64,000 nucleotides of DNA, taken from contig CH672374.1 of NCBI GenBank assembly GCA_000153385.1, positions 609,892 through 673,891 on the forward strand, written 5' to 3'. The notes beneath the pieces were generated by a model, which worked only from the letters and a program-made list of their open reading frames with translations, was not told the DNA's origin and did no database searches. A program made the position numbers and the translations under genes. This document shows, in pieces, positions 8,726 through 16,035 of this stretch (position 1 is the stretch's first letter; each line of letters opens with the position of its first letter). This DNA is from Flavobacteria bacterium BBFL7. Lineage in GTDB: Bacteria > Bacteroidota > Bacteroidia > Flavobacteriales > Flavobacteriaceae.

Positions 8726-9088
8726 TTACACGCTATAGTTAAAATAAGCACTTTCTCCATAATCATAAAGAGAAATAGAATTTCCGTTTACAGTTCCATT
8801 AAAGTGACAAGAAGAGCCATAATCATAACCGCTAAATTTATTTCCTTCTATTTTTAGATTGATGTGATGACTATCTCCATAATGATAAAGTGAAAAATCT
8901 CCATTATTTCCATTGCCAGAAATATGGCAACTTTGGTCATAGTCATATACGTTTATATGGTCTAATCGTAAATCTCCACTTATACTCAGATGTTTACTTT
9001 GTGAATAGTCATAAACAGATGAAGATTGTTTTTTAGAAATCAAGCTTCCTGCTATGAACGCTATTCCAGCTCTTGGATTTGGTTTCAT
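8726..9088 (-). CDS. Short protein made of YDYGxSxHxN repeats, coupled to the TIR gene
   Basis: This 120-residue protein has at least five degenerate units of about 20-25 residues built around YDYxxSxH, for example INVYDYDQSCHISG, SLYHYGDSHHINL, SGYDYGSSCHFNG and SLYDYGESAYFN. The pattern implies a beta-solenoid or stacked beta-sheet. There is no clear signal peptide, although residues 7-16 are mildly hydrophobic. Its ATG lies only 3 bp after the stop codon of the upstream TIR gene, so the two are almost certainly one translationally linked operon. Its role is unknown. A partner, inhibitor or sensor for the TIR enzyme is an inference from this linkage only. Confidence 0.65.
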   Translation of the reverse strand: MKPNPRAGIAFIAGSLISKKQSSSVYDYSQSKHLSISGDLRLDHINVYDYDQSCHISGNGNNGDFSLYHYGDSHHINLKIEGNKFSGYDYGSSCHFNGTVNGNSISLYDYGESAYFNYSV

Positions 9089-9091
9089 AAT

Positions 9092-9862
9092 TTATTTACT
9101 ATTTATTACTTCTGCAACTTCCGTTGCAATTTCTTCTACGGTAAATGAGGATGTATTTCTTGCTAATTTGTCCGCCAGAGATGGGCTATAATCAATAACT
9201 TCTTTTTTAGTTAGGTTGTGCCATATTGGTAGCATTACTTGTTCATCCGAAACTGATTTTGTTACTATTCCGTCAAGCTCATAATTTGTCCAGCCTTTTC
9301 GAATAAAATCTTTTGATAAAACAACTATTCCAAATCGACTATTCGCTAATCCTTTGTCGATTTTTCTCCTTAATGAGTCTCCAATCTTTAATTCAAATTC
9401 GTCATACCAAACTCTCAATCCTTCTGATTTTAATGCCATTGCTAATGGTCTTACTACTTCGTCCTTGTCTTCTGAAGCGTGAGAAATGAATACATCATAT
9501 TCTCTATCTTCATTATCATATTCTGGCGGTTTTTCTCGGTCTTGTACTAAAGATGGAACTGTGGAAAGTGAAGGCTGACGCATTTCAGGTAATGCACTTG
9601 GCATCATTCTGATTGAGCTTCTTGTAGTTCCTCTTAATCCTTGCATATCAACAGTCACATACCAATGTCCAGAATTTGGTATTTGTAGTCTCACAGGCGA
9701 CCTTTTTACTAAACCTCCAATATAACTGTGTCTTCTTCCATTGCGATAACTCTGAAAATTAGAAGAATTCATAAGTCGAACATTTGCAGCACTACCTTGT
9801 AATGTTATTTCAACAACATCTCCTCTTTTTTTATTTCCTAAATCATATTTCGTAAATTTCAT
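9092..9862 (-). CDS. DUF1883-TIR domain protein, probable NAD-cleaving defence effector
   Basis: This 256-residue protein has two recognisable domains. Residues 1-85 match DUF1883 (MKFTKYDLGNKKRGDVVEIT through SGHWYVTVDMQG). After a Pro/Glu-rich linker, residues about 118-250 form a TIR_2 domain (EYDVFISHASEDK, then WYDEFELKIGDSL with the acidic residue expected in TIR NADases). DUF1883-TIR is a known bacterial architecture, and TIR proteins often act in abortive anti-phage defence. That role is inferred here, not shown. It is the first gene of a two-gene operon with the 120-residue repeat protein. Confidence 0.85.
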   Translation of the reverse strand: MKFTKYDLGNKKRGDVVEITLQGSAANVRLMNSSNFQSYRNGRRHSYIGGLVKRSPVRLQIPNSGHWYVTVDMQGLRGTTRSSIRMMPSALPEMRQPSLSTVPSLVQDREKPPEYDNEDREYDVFISHASEDKDEVVRPLAMALKSEGLRVWYDEFELKIGDSLRRKIDKGLANSRFGIVVLSKDFIRKGWTNYELDGIVTKSVSDEQVMLPIWHNLTKKEVIDYSPSLADKLARNTSSFTVEEIATEVAEVINSK

Positions 9863-9890
9863 TCTATTCGCAATGTTTTTTTGGCATTAT

Positions 9891-10085
9891 GTACAACGGT
9901 TCCGTATATGAAAAGTAGCGCTGTAAATAAGATGTTACTTTCCGGATTAGCACAAGCCATAATTTTAAATTTTACTATTTATCTTTTTATTTGATATCGT
10001 CAAATTTAAAAACTTGGCGACCTCAAAAAGTGCCCGAACCTCTGTGTTTGCAAATTTTTGGCAATTTTTATATACATTGTTAGCA
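9891..10085. repeat. attC-like imperfect palindromic spacer between TIR and DUF4062 genes
   Basis: The left end reads ACAACGGTTCCGTATAT and the right end TATATACATTGTTAGCA. These are imperfect reverse complements (yAAC..GTATAT / ATATAC..GTTR), like the paired core sites of integron attC elements. The right end lies 6 bp from the stop at 10092, and the left end lies just upstream of the start at 9862. The interior (9942-10021) is duplicated at 12493-12573. Annotation as attC-like is an inference from layout. Confidence 0.5.
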
Positions 10086-10091
10086 ATAGTT

Positions 10092-11135
10092 TTATTCGCC
10101 GTCGGTAAAATCAATAACATCATCCTCAGTAATATCTTCAAAATCGTGAAAGCTTTCCATTTGTTCATATTCTTCATCTAAAATTTTAGATTCCTTTTTG
10201 GTTAAAATGAATTCCTTAAGATTTAATATTTCTCTCGCTTGGTTTACGGAATGCAAACTGTCATAATCTATAAGACAGTTAATGTTATCTTCTTCTCCAG
10301 TATTCATTTCGGAAAAACTGCTTATTTTCTCTTTAAATTCTAAAAACTTTTTACTTTCTTTTAAAGCTAAAATAACTTGCTCCAGTGTAACATCATGAAT
10401 CATAGTTAAATGATTGATGTAACTATTTTTTGAAAGTTTTTGTTTAAGCTGAAATTCTTGAAGTCTTTGTTTTTCTTTTAAAATAATTTCGGATGAATGT
10501 GCTCCATTTACACTTTCAAGAACATTTTCCAGATAGGTTTTAAGCGTATCTGAAACTTCATTTAATTCATTAACCTTTGAAGAAATATTTTCATATTCAC
10601 TTCTTTTTTGAGTTTGAGAAAGAAGGTCTTTTACTAAACCAGCCCATTGCTCTCTTAAAAAGTTAATTATATCTTGGGCGGTTTCAAAAGAGTGGATAAC
10701 ATTATTTTTCGGTAATCCATAAATCTCTTCAATAAATTTGTAAATTCTTACATCGTCAGCATATCTATATTTAGTTTTAGAATTATCTTTATTAATCAGA
10801 TAAGTCTCATATTCTGAGTGTACATTTTTGTCAATAAATAAGTAAACGTTTTTGTTTTGCTCTAAAGCAGTCTTAATTTCTGTTTGAGTAACAGAATAAT
10901 CTCCGCTACTAGATTTACTTCCAAATCTTCCTCCAATTATTCCAACTAAGATGTCGATTCCACTGATTTCCTTATAGCAGTAATCTTCAAGTTTTAGATC
11001 TTTACCATATGGTATTGCTCCAGTTTCGTTTCTAACAGATTCATAACCCATCTCTTTAATAAAACGGTCAAGGTCTGCTCTTACCTGTCTTAAATCAAAA
11101 AATGTTGAGCTGATAAAAATTCTTGGTTTTGCCAT
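10092..11135 (-). CDS. DUF4062-domain protein (TIR-like N-terminus)
   Basis: This 347-residue protein begins with a clear DUF4062 domain (residues 1-110: KPRIFISSTFFDLRQVRADL, then YCYKEISGIDILVGIIGGRFG). DUF4062 is distantly related to TIR/SLOG-type nucleotide-processing domains and is common in defence islands and NTPase fusions. Here the rest is helical and charged, with a possible coiled coil at residues 175-240 and an acidic C-terminus, and it has no NTPase motif. It stands alone between two attC-like spacers, so I infer a single-gene cassette with a possible defence role. Confidence 0.8.
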   Translation of the reverse strand: MAKPRIFISSTFFDLRQVRADLDRFIKEMGYESVRNETGAIPYGKDLKLEDYCYKEISGIDILVGIIGGRFGSKSSSGDYSVTQTEIKTALEQNKNVYLFIDKNVHSEYETYLINKDNSKTKYRYADDVRIYKFIEEIYGLPKNNVIHSFETAQDIINFLREQWAGLVKDLLSQTQKRSEYENISSKVNELNEVSDTLKTYLENVLESVNGAHSSEIILKEKQRLQEFQLKQKLSKNSYINHLTMIHDVTLEQVILALKESKKFLEFKEKISSFSEMNTGEEDNINCLIDYDSLHSVNQAREILNLKEFILTKKESKILDEEYEQMESFHDFEDITEDDVIDFTDGE

Positions 11136-11167
11136 AGTTTGTTTTTTAAATTAATGCCGACAGTTAT

Positions 11168-11332
11168 ATATCCAAACCTACGCAAATTCCTACTGATCCA
11201 TAAAGTCCCAAAAGAATAAAAATGAATACTTTATCAACATAACTGTGGATAATTCCTTCAAAATAATGGGTAACAAAAAAATCCCATTAAAGATCTACTT
11301 CAATGGGATTTCTTTCTTAAAATGTCAAATTT
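11168..11332. repeat. 165-bp direct repeat, copy 1
   Basis: This stretch is similar along its whole length to 13423-13587, also 165 bp, with scattered substitutions. It includes an identical ATCCCATT...AATGGGAT terminator hairpin. Confidence 0.85.
11281..11310 (-). terminator. Terminator downstream of the HNH-like gene
   Basis: The arms ATCCCATT and AATGGGAT, with a T-run on the minus strand (TTTTTTTG), form a rho-independent terminator about 100 bp beyond the stop at 11408. Confidence 0.8.
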
Positions 11333-11407
11333 AAAAATTTGGAGACCTTGTAAAAGTGCTCGAACAATTCGGTTTTGCTACAATTGCCCTATTATTTTTA
11401 TACGTTG

Positions 11408-12436
11408 TTAGCCTTTGTTATTTTCAGCCATCATTGTCTGAACTATCACTTTTTTTACATTTTCTAAAGTATATTTCACGCCTGACGGTTCCTTGCTTGA
11501 TAATATGTTTATTAATATCTTTTGCTTTAATACTGGGTTCATTTTACCTTTACCACCCAATTTTATATGTAATTCATCAAGAATTTCAGCATATTTATTC
11601 ATTCGTATACTTGCTCCGTGATTAACAAATTTTTGAATTATTTCTTTCAATTCGACATCTTTAACTGAATAAATATTCTCCTTTGTAAACGGTGTATTAT
11701 ATTCCGCTATTTTATTCAAGGTTTCCGAACCATAAAAAGTGCAGGTCATTCCTTTCAAGTATGAAGTTTTAAAGTAAAATGATAAAATGAATTCATCAAT
11801 CATTATCGAATATGGTCGATTGTTGAATGGTGAGCAATGAAGAAAAGTACTCGCTTCTTCTTTGTCTTTTTTATATTCAGGCGACCTTAGTAATTTATAC
11901 CCAATATTTTTTAAATCCTCATCAATAATATTTAAGTCAAAATCTTTTAGATATCTATTTAAAATTCTTCTTAATTTTTTTTCTTCTTTCGGTTTTAGTG
12001 TAATTCCACTTGCGTTTGATATTGATAATCTCCACAATATAGAAGTCCAAAATAAAAACCCAACTCCTTCTTCATCAACGCTTATATATTTTGTATCATA
12101 GTCCGAATAATTTTTAAGACTCAAAGAATACTGACTTTCTAAATCTCCTAAATTTTTCTCACACGTTGAACAGAAAATGTAATCTTCAATAAATGAAATG
12201 TTATTGTTTTCAATTAGTTCGTCATTTACTTCTCCATAAATTTCCTCTAATTTTTCAGGAAGTATATCTCGTCCAAAATAACTCTTCGTGTCAAGTTTTC
12301 CAATTACGAAACCTAACTCTTTATCTCTGCCTTTCGAACCGTCTAAATTATCAATCCGTTTCATTAAAAAATGAGGAACGATGTGAGAACCAGTTTTGTC
12401 AGCCTCACTTTCTTGACATAATATGCATTTTTTCAT
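11408..12436 (-). CDS. HNH-like zinc-binding protein, possible endonuclease
   Basis: I start at the ATG at 12436 (MKKCILCQE); the open frame also has a TTG at 12448, but that lies inside the attC-like border. The protein has 342 residues. The N-terminus reads CILC, then SHIVPHFLMKR, and later FCSTCE near residue 90. The order CxxC...SHI(V/I)P...CxxC is typical of HNH-type zinc/treble-clef nucleases. The remaining 250 residues are helical without recognised motifs. The stop codon lies inside the GTTAGC box. A defence or restriction role is inferred from family and context only. Confidence 0.7.
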   Translation of the reverse strand: MKKCILCQESEADKTGSHIVPHFLMKRIDNLDGSKGRDKELGFVIGKLDTKSYFGRDILPEKLEEIYGEVNDELIENNNISFIEDYIFCSTCEKNLGDLESQYSLSLKNYSDYDTKYISVDEEGVGFLFWTSILWRLSISNASGITLKPKEEKKLRRILNRYLKDFDLNIIDEDLKNIGYKLLRSPEYKKDKEEASTFLHCSPFNNRPYSIMIDEFILSFYFKTSYLKGMTCTFYGSETLNKIAEYNTPFTKENIYSVKDVELKEIIQKFVNHGASIRMNKYAEILDELHIKLGGKGKMNPVLKQKILINILSSKEPSGVKYTLENVKKVIVQTMMAENNKG

Positions 12437-12442
12437 AATAAA

Positions 12443-12641
12443 GGCCAACGGTCTTGTATATGGCTCGTAGCGTGCAAAATAGCTATAACTATTCGGTTTA
12501 GCACAAGCCAGTTTTTTAAATTTTACTATTTATCTTTTTTATTGGAAATCGTCAAATTTAAAAATTTGGCGACTTTCCAAATATGCCTTTACTTCGATTA
12601 AGTAACTAATTAGCTATGATAGATATACGGTGTTACTAACA
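12443..12641. repeat. attC-like spacer between HNH-like and AbiC-like genes
   Basis: The left end is GGCCAACGGTCTTGTATAT and the right end TATACGGTGTTACTAAC, again imperfect inverse complements. The interior 12493-12573 repeats 9942-10021 (GGTTTAGCACAAGCC through GTCAAATTT and GGCGAC). Confidence 0.5.
12493..12573. repeat. About 80-bp direct repeat shared with 9942-10021
   Basis: Both copies run CGG(A/T)TTAGCACAAGCCA, then an A/T-rich TTTTACTATTTATCTTTTT block, then CGTCAAATTTAAAAA and TTGGCGAC. They occupy the same place inside two different spacers. Confidence 0.8.
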
Positions 12642-12642
12642 G

Positions 12643-13452
12643 TTATTTGTACTTTTCAATAAGCTCTTCAACTGCACTTATCAAGCTTTCTAAATTTGGT
12701 ATTAATCTTTCTAATTCTATTTTTTTCTTCGCTTTGTTTCTTTCAATTACTCTAGTCTTTTCTTCTTCGGTAATACCATTAAACACCATATTTTCTCTAT
12801 CCATTGGATATTTTCGGGAAATCTGTAAAGGTGTATGTTTGAATATGAAATTTACCCTACTGTAAATGTTGATTAGAGTTTTCAGGTCAGAATTATCTTT
12901 GTTAAAAATCAGATTGTAATCCGTTAAATTATTCGCTAAATATACTTTGTCGTTAAATTCAACGTGGTCAGTACTTACTTTGATTCCATCATCGTTTAAC
13001 TTATCAAGACAATCTTTTGTTTCCGGAATAATAGCTTCTGCATTTGGTTTAATTCTATTTTCTAAATCATATAGAATTAAATTTCTTATCCTTTTCAATC
13101 TTTCGATATCTTTGTTTTTTTCAAAGTCAACTTGTGATTTTAAAAGGATATTTGCATTTCGTTGCTCTTTAAATGCTAAAAAGATCAAAATAGCATTTAA
13201 GACATTAATAAATGGTGCTGTGATTCCACCTAAAGTATCTCCAATTTCTCCAGTTTTAGTAAAATCTATCCAGCCTAAATTTCTTGTAAATAACCAAGGC
13301 GATATTATTATTACTAAAATATTCAGTAAGATAATTATAAAAGCATTTTCTCTAAAGAATATATAAATTTTGTCTTTATTCAATTTTTCTTGTCTGTTAT
13401 AGTTAATTGTTAGCACGGTGGCATATCCAAACCTAAGCAAATTCTTACTCAT
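12643..13452 (-). CDS. AbiC-like two-helix membrane protein (start uncertain)
   Basis: The open frame gives 269 residues. Two membrane segments are visible (about residues 33-53 and 72-95), followed by a long cytoplasmic helical domain. The second segment and its approach (GEIGDTLGGITAPFINVLNA) resemble the putative phage abortive-infection (putAbiC) family signature. The only in-frame ATG (13452) lies in the 165-bp repeat shared with 11168-11332. The first 20-odd codons would then be border DNA, and a TTG at 13383 is an alternative start. Abortive infection is a family-based inference. Confidence 0.65.
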   Translation of the reverse strand: MSKNLLRFGYATVLTINYNRQEKLNKDKIYIFFRENAFIIILLNILVIIISPWLFTRNLGWIDFTKTGEIGDTLGGITAPFINVLNAILIFLAFKEQRNANILLKSQVDFEKNKDIERLKRIRNLILYDLENRIKPNAEAIIPETKDCLDKLNDDGIKVSTDHVEFNDKVYLANNLTDYNLIFNKDNSDLKTLINIYSRVNFIFKHTPLQISRKYPMDRENMVFNGITEEEKTRVIERNKAKKKIELERLIPNLESLISAVEELIEKYK

Positions 13453-13587
13453 ACATCATATCCCAAAAGAATTAAAATGAACACTTTATAAACATTAACT
13501 AAGGATAATTCTTTCAAAAAAATGGGTAACAAAAAAATCCCATTAAAGATCTACTTCAATGGGATTTCTTTCTTAAAATGTCAAATT
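13423..13587. repeat. 165-bp direct repeat, copy 2, next to the stop of a core gene
   Basis: This copy begins 2 bp beyond the stop codon of the conserved 65-residue gene at 13589. It is probably that gene's original 3' region, and 11168-11332 is then a derived copy inside the accessory region. Confidence 0.85.
13536..13564 (-). terminator. Terminator of the 65-residue conserved gene
   Basis: ATCCCATT pairs with AATGGGAT around a 13-nt loop. The minus-strand T-run identifies a rho-independent terminator 25 bp after the stop at 13589. Confidence 0.85.
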
Positions 13588-13588
13588 T

Positions 13589-13786
13589 CTATTTGGGTAG
13601 TAACGGTACGCAGGTTGCTAGCTCTGGATGCTGCAACAACATAGGTTTCATCCATATCATCAATTCTTCGATTTCAAATGGTAATAAACGTTCTACAGCC
13701 TTATGTAATTCTTTACAAAAGAGTGTAGGATTAAAACTAACCTTTTCTAGTACCGTTTTAGTGTACTCAAACATAGCTCTAGCCAT
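13589..13786 (-). CDS. Conserved small flavobacterial protein (65 aa)
   Basis: MARAMFEYTKTVLEKVSF starts a 65-residue helical protein of a type common near core genes in Flavobacteriaceae; I recall close relatives but no function. Cys24 and the motif LPFEIEELMIWM are noticeable. It has its own terminator. A 189-bp gap upstream, in which I see nothing else, separates it from menA. It marks the right edge of the accessory array. Confidence 0.75.
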   Translation of the reverse strand: MARAMFEYTKTVLEKVSFNPTLFCKELHKAVERLLPFEIEELMIWMKPMLLQHPELATCVPLLPK

Positions 13787-13975
13787 AACAATTCAGGATT
13801 TAGTTAAAGTAAAGTATATTCAGATTCTCTGCGTTTTAAATTCAGCTCTAATTTAGAACATAATCCCAAATCCATGGTTAACATTTGTTAAAACAGAGTG
13901 TTAAGCAAAAGTTATTATTTGTCCGTTTCCCATTAATCAACTGAAAAACAAAACGTTAATCTGTTGATAAGATGA

Positions 13976-14995
13976 TTAACTAACGATCCATACCGATAGC
14001 ACAGATAATACTGCAAAGGCAAAAGTCGATAGCGCGACCTTTTTTAATTCTGGATCGAGTAGGGCTGGTTCTTTGTTTAATTCTACCACTTTTAAATGTA
14101 AAAATAGCGGTAGAAAAGCGAGTAGTGGTAAGAACATCAACAAAGATGGCTGTGTCATGTTTTCATCCATTACTTCTTTATAATATAAGGTGATAAAGAA
14201 TAAGGAAGCGGTCACTAGTGCTATGGTGATTAAGGTGTAATGAAACAGCTTGGCTTTCATTAATCCCATTTTTACCACGATGGTGTTTTTACCAGCTTTT
14301 TTATCGCTCTCGATATCGCGCATGTTATTGAGATTCAATACAGCAACACTTAGCAATCCTATGGTGATGGATGGCAAGATCATATTCCAGTCCACAGCTT
14401 TTGTAATCAGGTAAAAAATACCCATTACACTTACAGGACCAAAGAAGATAAAGACAAACACATCGCCCAGACCGCGATACCCATAAGCATTATCACCTAC
14501 GGTATACTTAATCGCTGCCCAAATGGCGGCAATTCCCAATACCAAAAAGAAGAGCGAAATCAATAACTGTTCTATACCTAGACTGACATAGATCAATGCT
14601 ATCGCACTTATTAAAGTTAGTACAGCAGTGATGATCATCGCACGTTTCATCTCGTGTGCGAGAATGATACCACTTTGCAGCGCACGCATAGGTCCTACAC
14701 GATCATCATTATCAGTTCCCTTCACACCATCGCCATAATCGTTTGCAAAATTAGACAACACTTGAAAACCTAATGTGGTGATGAGTGCTAGAATAGGAAT
14801 CCAATAATTAAAACCATTCCCAAAAGCTTGAACCAAATCAGATAATCCACCTATTTTAGGCTGTTGCTGCAATAAAGAATAATTGTTCTCTAACCTATAA
14901 AACGCATAAGCACTTCCCACTAGAATTCCGCTGATACTTAATGGCAAGGTTCTTAATCGTGCGGCACTGATCCAGGCTTTAAATTTAGTAGACAT
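13976..14995 (-). CDS. menA: 1,4-dihydroxy-2-naphthoate polyprenyltransferase MenA
   Basis: This 339-residue UbiA-family membrane enzyme attaches the polyprenyl chain to DHNA to give demethylmenaquinone. The first Asp-rich motif is NDYGDGVKGTDNDD near residue 85, and a second (NNMRDIESDKKAGK) lies near residue 225. Eight or nine hydrophobic segments are visible. The start codon overlaps the holA stop by one base (TAATG), so the two are translationally coupled. In related genomes menC or menE often lie nearby; here the downstream side leads into the accessory array. Confidence 0.95.
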   Translation of the reverse strand: MSTKFKAWISAARLRTLPLSISGILVGSAYAFYRLENNYSLLQQQPKIGGLSDLVQAFGNGFNYWIPILALITTLGFQVLSNFANDYGDGVKGTDNDDRVGPMRALQSGIILAHEMKRAMIITAVLTLISAIALIYVSLGIEQLLISLFFLVLGIAAIWAAIKYTVGDNAYGYRGLGDVFVFIFFGPVSVMGIFYLITKAVDWNMILPSITIGLLSVAVLNLNNMRDIESDKKAGKNTIVVKMGLMKAKLFHYTLITIALVTASLFFITLYYKEVMDENMTQPSLLMFLPLLAFLPLFLHLKVVELNKEPALLDPELKKVALSTFAFAVLSVLSVWIVS

Positions 14996-16002
14996 TATGG
15001 ATACATGATATTAACGATCAACTCTTGTAGTAAATCGTGTTGTTGTGGTTTATTAGTTCCTACACCTTTAGACTTCATGTCTATATCGCGTATGATCTTG
15101 ATCGCATGACTGCAATGCTTCATAGAATAATGCTTGGCCGCTGTAAAATACTCTTGTACAAAAAACGGACTTACACCTATCTGTCTTGCGACTGTTTGTG
15201 GATTGCGGTCGGTCATTGCGTGCAGTTTTAATAACTGTACAAAAAAGCTGTGCAATTGCCCTATGGTCACGACCAGTGGATTATCCTTAGGATTCTCGGC
15301 AAAATAGTTGATAATGCGATTCACCTTTACTGTATCTCGAGATCCCAGCGCTTTGCGCAATTCAAAGTTGTTATAATCTTTTGAGATTCCTATATTTTCT
15401 TCAATCAGCTGTGGTGTGATCATCGTTCCCGCAGGTACGATAATCATTAATTTATCCAGTTCGTTTTTAATTTTGGCAATCTCAGTTCCTAGAAACTCAA
15501 TCAGCATCTGTCCAGCTTTGGGCTCAATGTTATAGCCATTACTCTTTAAATGACTATTGATCCATGGCAGGACTTTATTCTCGTACAGCGGTTTGCTTTC
15601 AAAGAAGACCGCATTTTTTGCCATTTCTTTAAATACCTTTTTGCGCTTGTCTGGTGTTTTGTATTTATAATTAAAGACTAGAATTGTGGTAGGTTGAGGC
15701 TGTTTTGCATAAGATTCAAACTTATCCCAGTGACGTGCTAGATCTTGTGCCTCTTTAACGATGATCACCTGATAGTCTGCCATCATCGGGAAACGCTTTG
15801 CATTTTCAACCAGCTCGCCCATGTCTATATCACGACCATACAGCACCATCTGGTTAAAGCCTTTCTCGCCTTCGTCCAGTACATTTGCAGCAATGTAATC
15901 GCTTATCTCATCTATAAAATAAGGTTCATTACCATATAAAAAGTAAATAGGCGCAAGTTTCCTATTCTTTATATCTTCTATAATTTTTTTGGTATCACTC
16001 AT
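14995..16002 (-). CDS. holA: DNA polymerase III subunit delta HolA
   Basis: This 335-residue clamp-loader subunit has a family-typical N-terminus (IYFLYGNEPYFIDEISDYI, with the partial P-loop region) and a C-terminal helical collar domain containing ARQIGVSPFFVQEY. It opens the beta clamp with DnaX and HolB. It is the first gene of an operon with menA and diverges from the HsdR-N-like gene across only 33 bp. Confidence 0.93.
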   Translation of the reverse strand: MSDTKKIIEDIKNRKLAPIYFLYGNEPYFIDEISDYIAANVLDEGEKGFNQMVLYGRDIDMGELVENAKRFPMMADYQVIIVKEAQDLARHWDKFESYAKQPQPTTILVFNYKYKTPDKRKKVFKEMAKNAVFFESKPLYENKVLPWINSHLKSNGYNIEPKAGQMLIEFLGTEIAKIKNELDKLMIIVPAGTMITPQLIEENIGISKDYNNFELRKALGSRDTVKVNRIINYFAENPKDNPLVVTIGQLHSFFVQLLKLHAMTDRNPQTVARQIGVSPFFVQEYFTAAKHYSMKHCSHAIKIIRDIDMKSKGVGTNKPQQHDLLQELIVNIMYP

Positions 16003-16035
16003 AAAGAGCCGTAGTGGTTTTTGTAATATTGCGGT

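Larger units (their letters stand above)
11156..11412. repeat. attC-like spacer between DUF4062 and HNH-like genes, hybrid structure
   Basis: The ends are GCCGACAGTTATATA (left) and TATACGTTGTTAGCC (right). The right part, next to the HNH gene, resembles the spacer at 9891-10085 (AAATTTGAC, then GGAGACC and GTGCTCGAAC). The left 165 bp duplicate the region beyond the conserved 65-residue gene at 13589. The element thus looks like a recombinant of two spacer types. Confidence 0.5.

Noticed and set aside
9965..10177. 70-codon frame on the minus strand across the attC-like spacer
   Set aside because: It overlaps the DUF4062 coding end and the spacer repeat; its composition is that of A/T-rich spacer DNA.
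11356..11625. 89-codon plus-strand frame at the HNH-like gene 3' end
   Set aside because: It is antisense to a better-supported gene; its hydrophobic look is due to antisense reading of Lys/Asn-rich codons.
7085..13587. CRISPR array or prophage as explanation of the repeated spacers
   Set aside because: The repeats are long, few and interrupted by genes, there are no short regular direct repeats with unique spacers, and no phage structural gene is present.
13578..13856. 92-codon plus-strand frame opposite the 65-residue gene
   Set aside because: It is antisense to a conserved gene with its own terminator.
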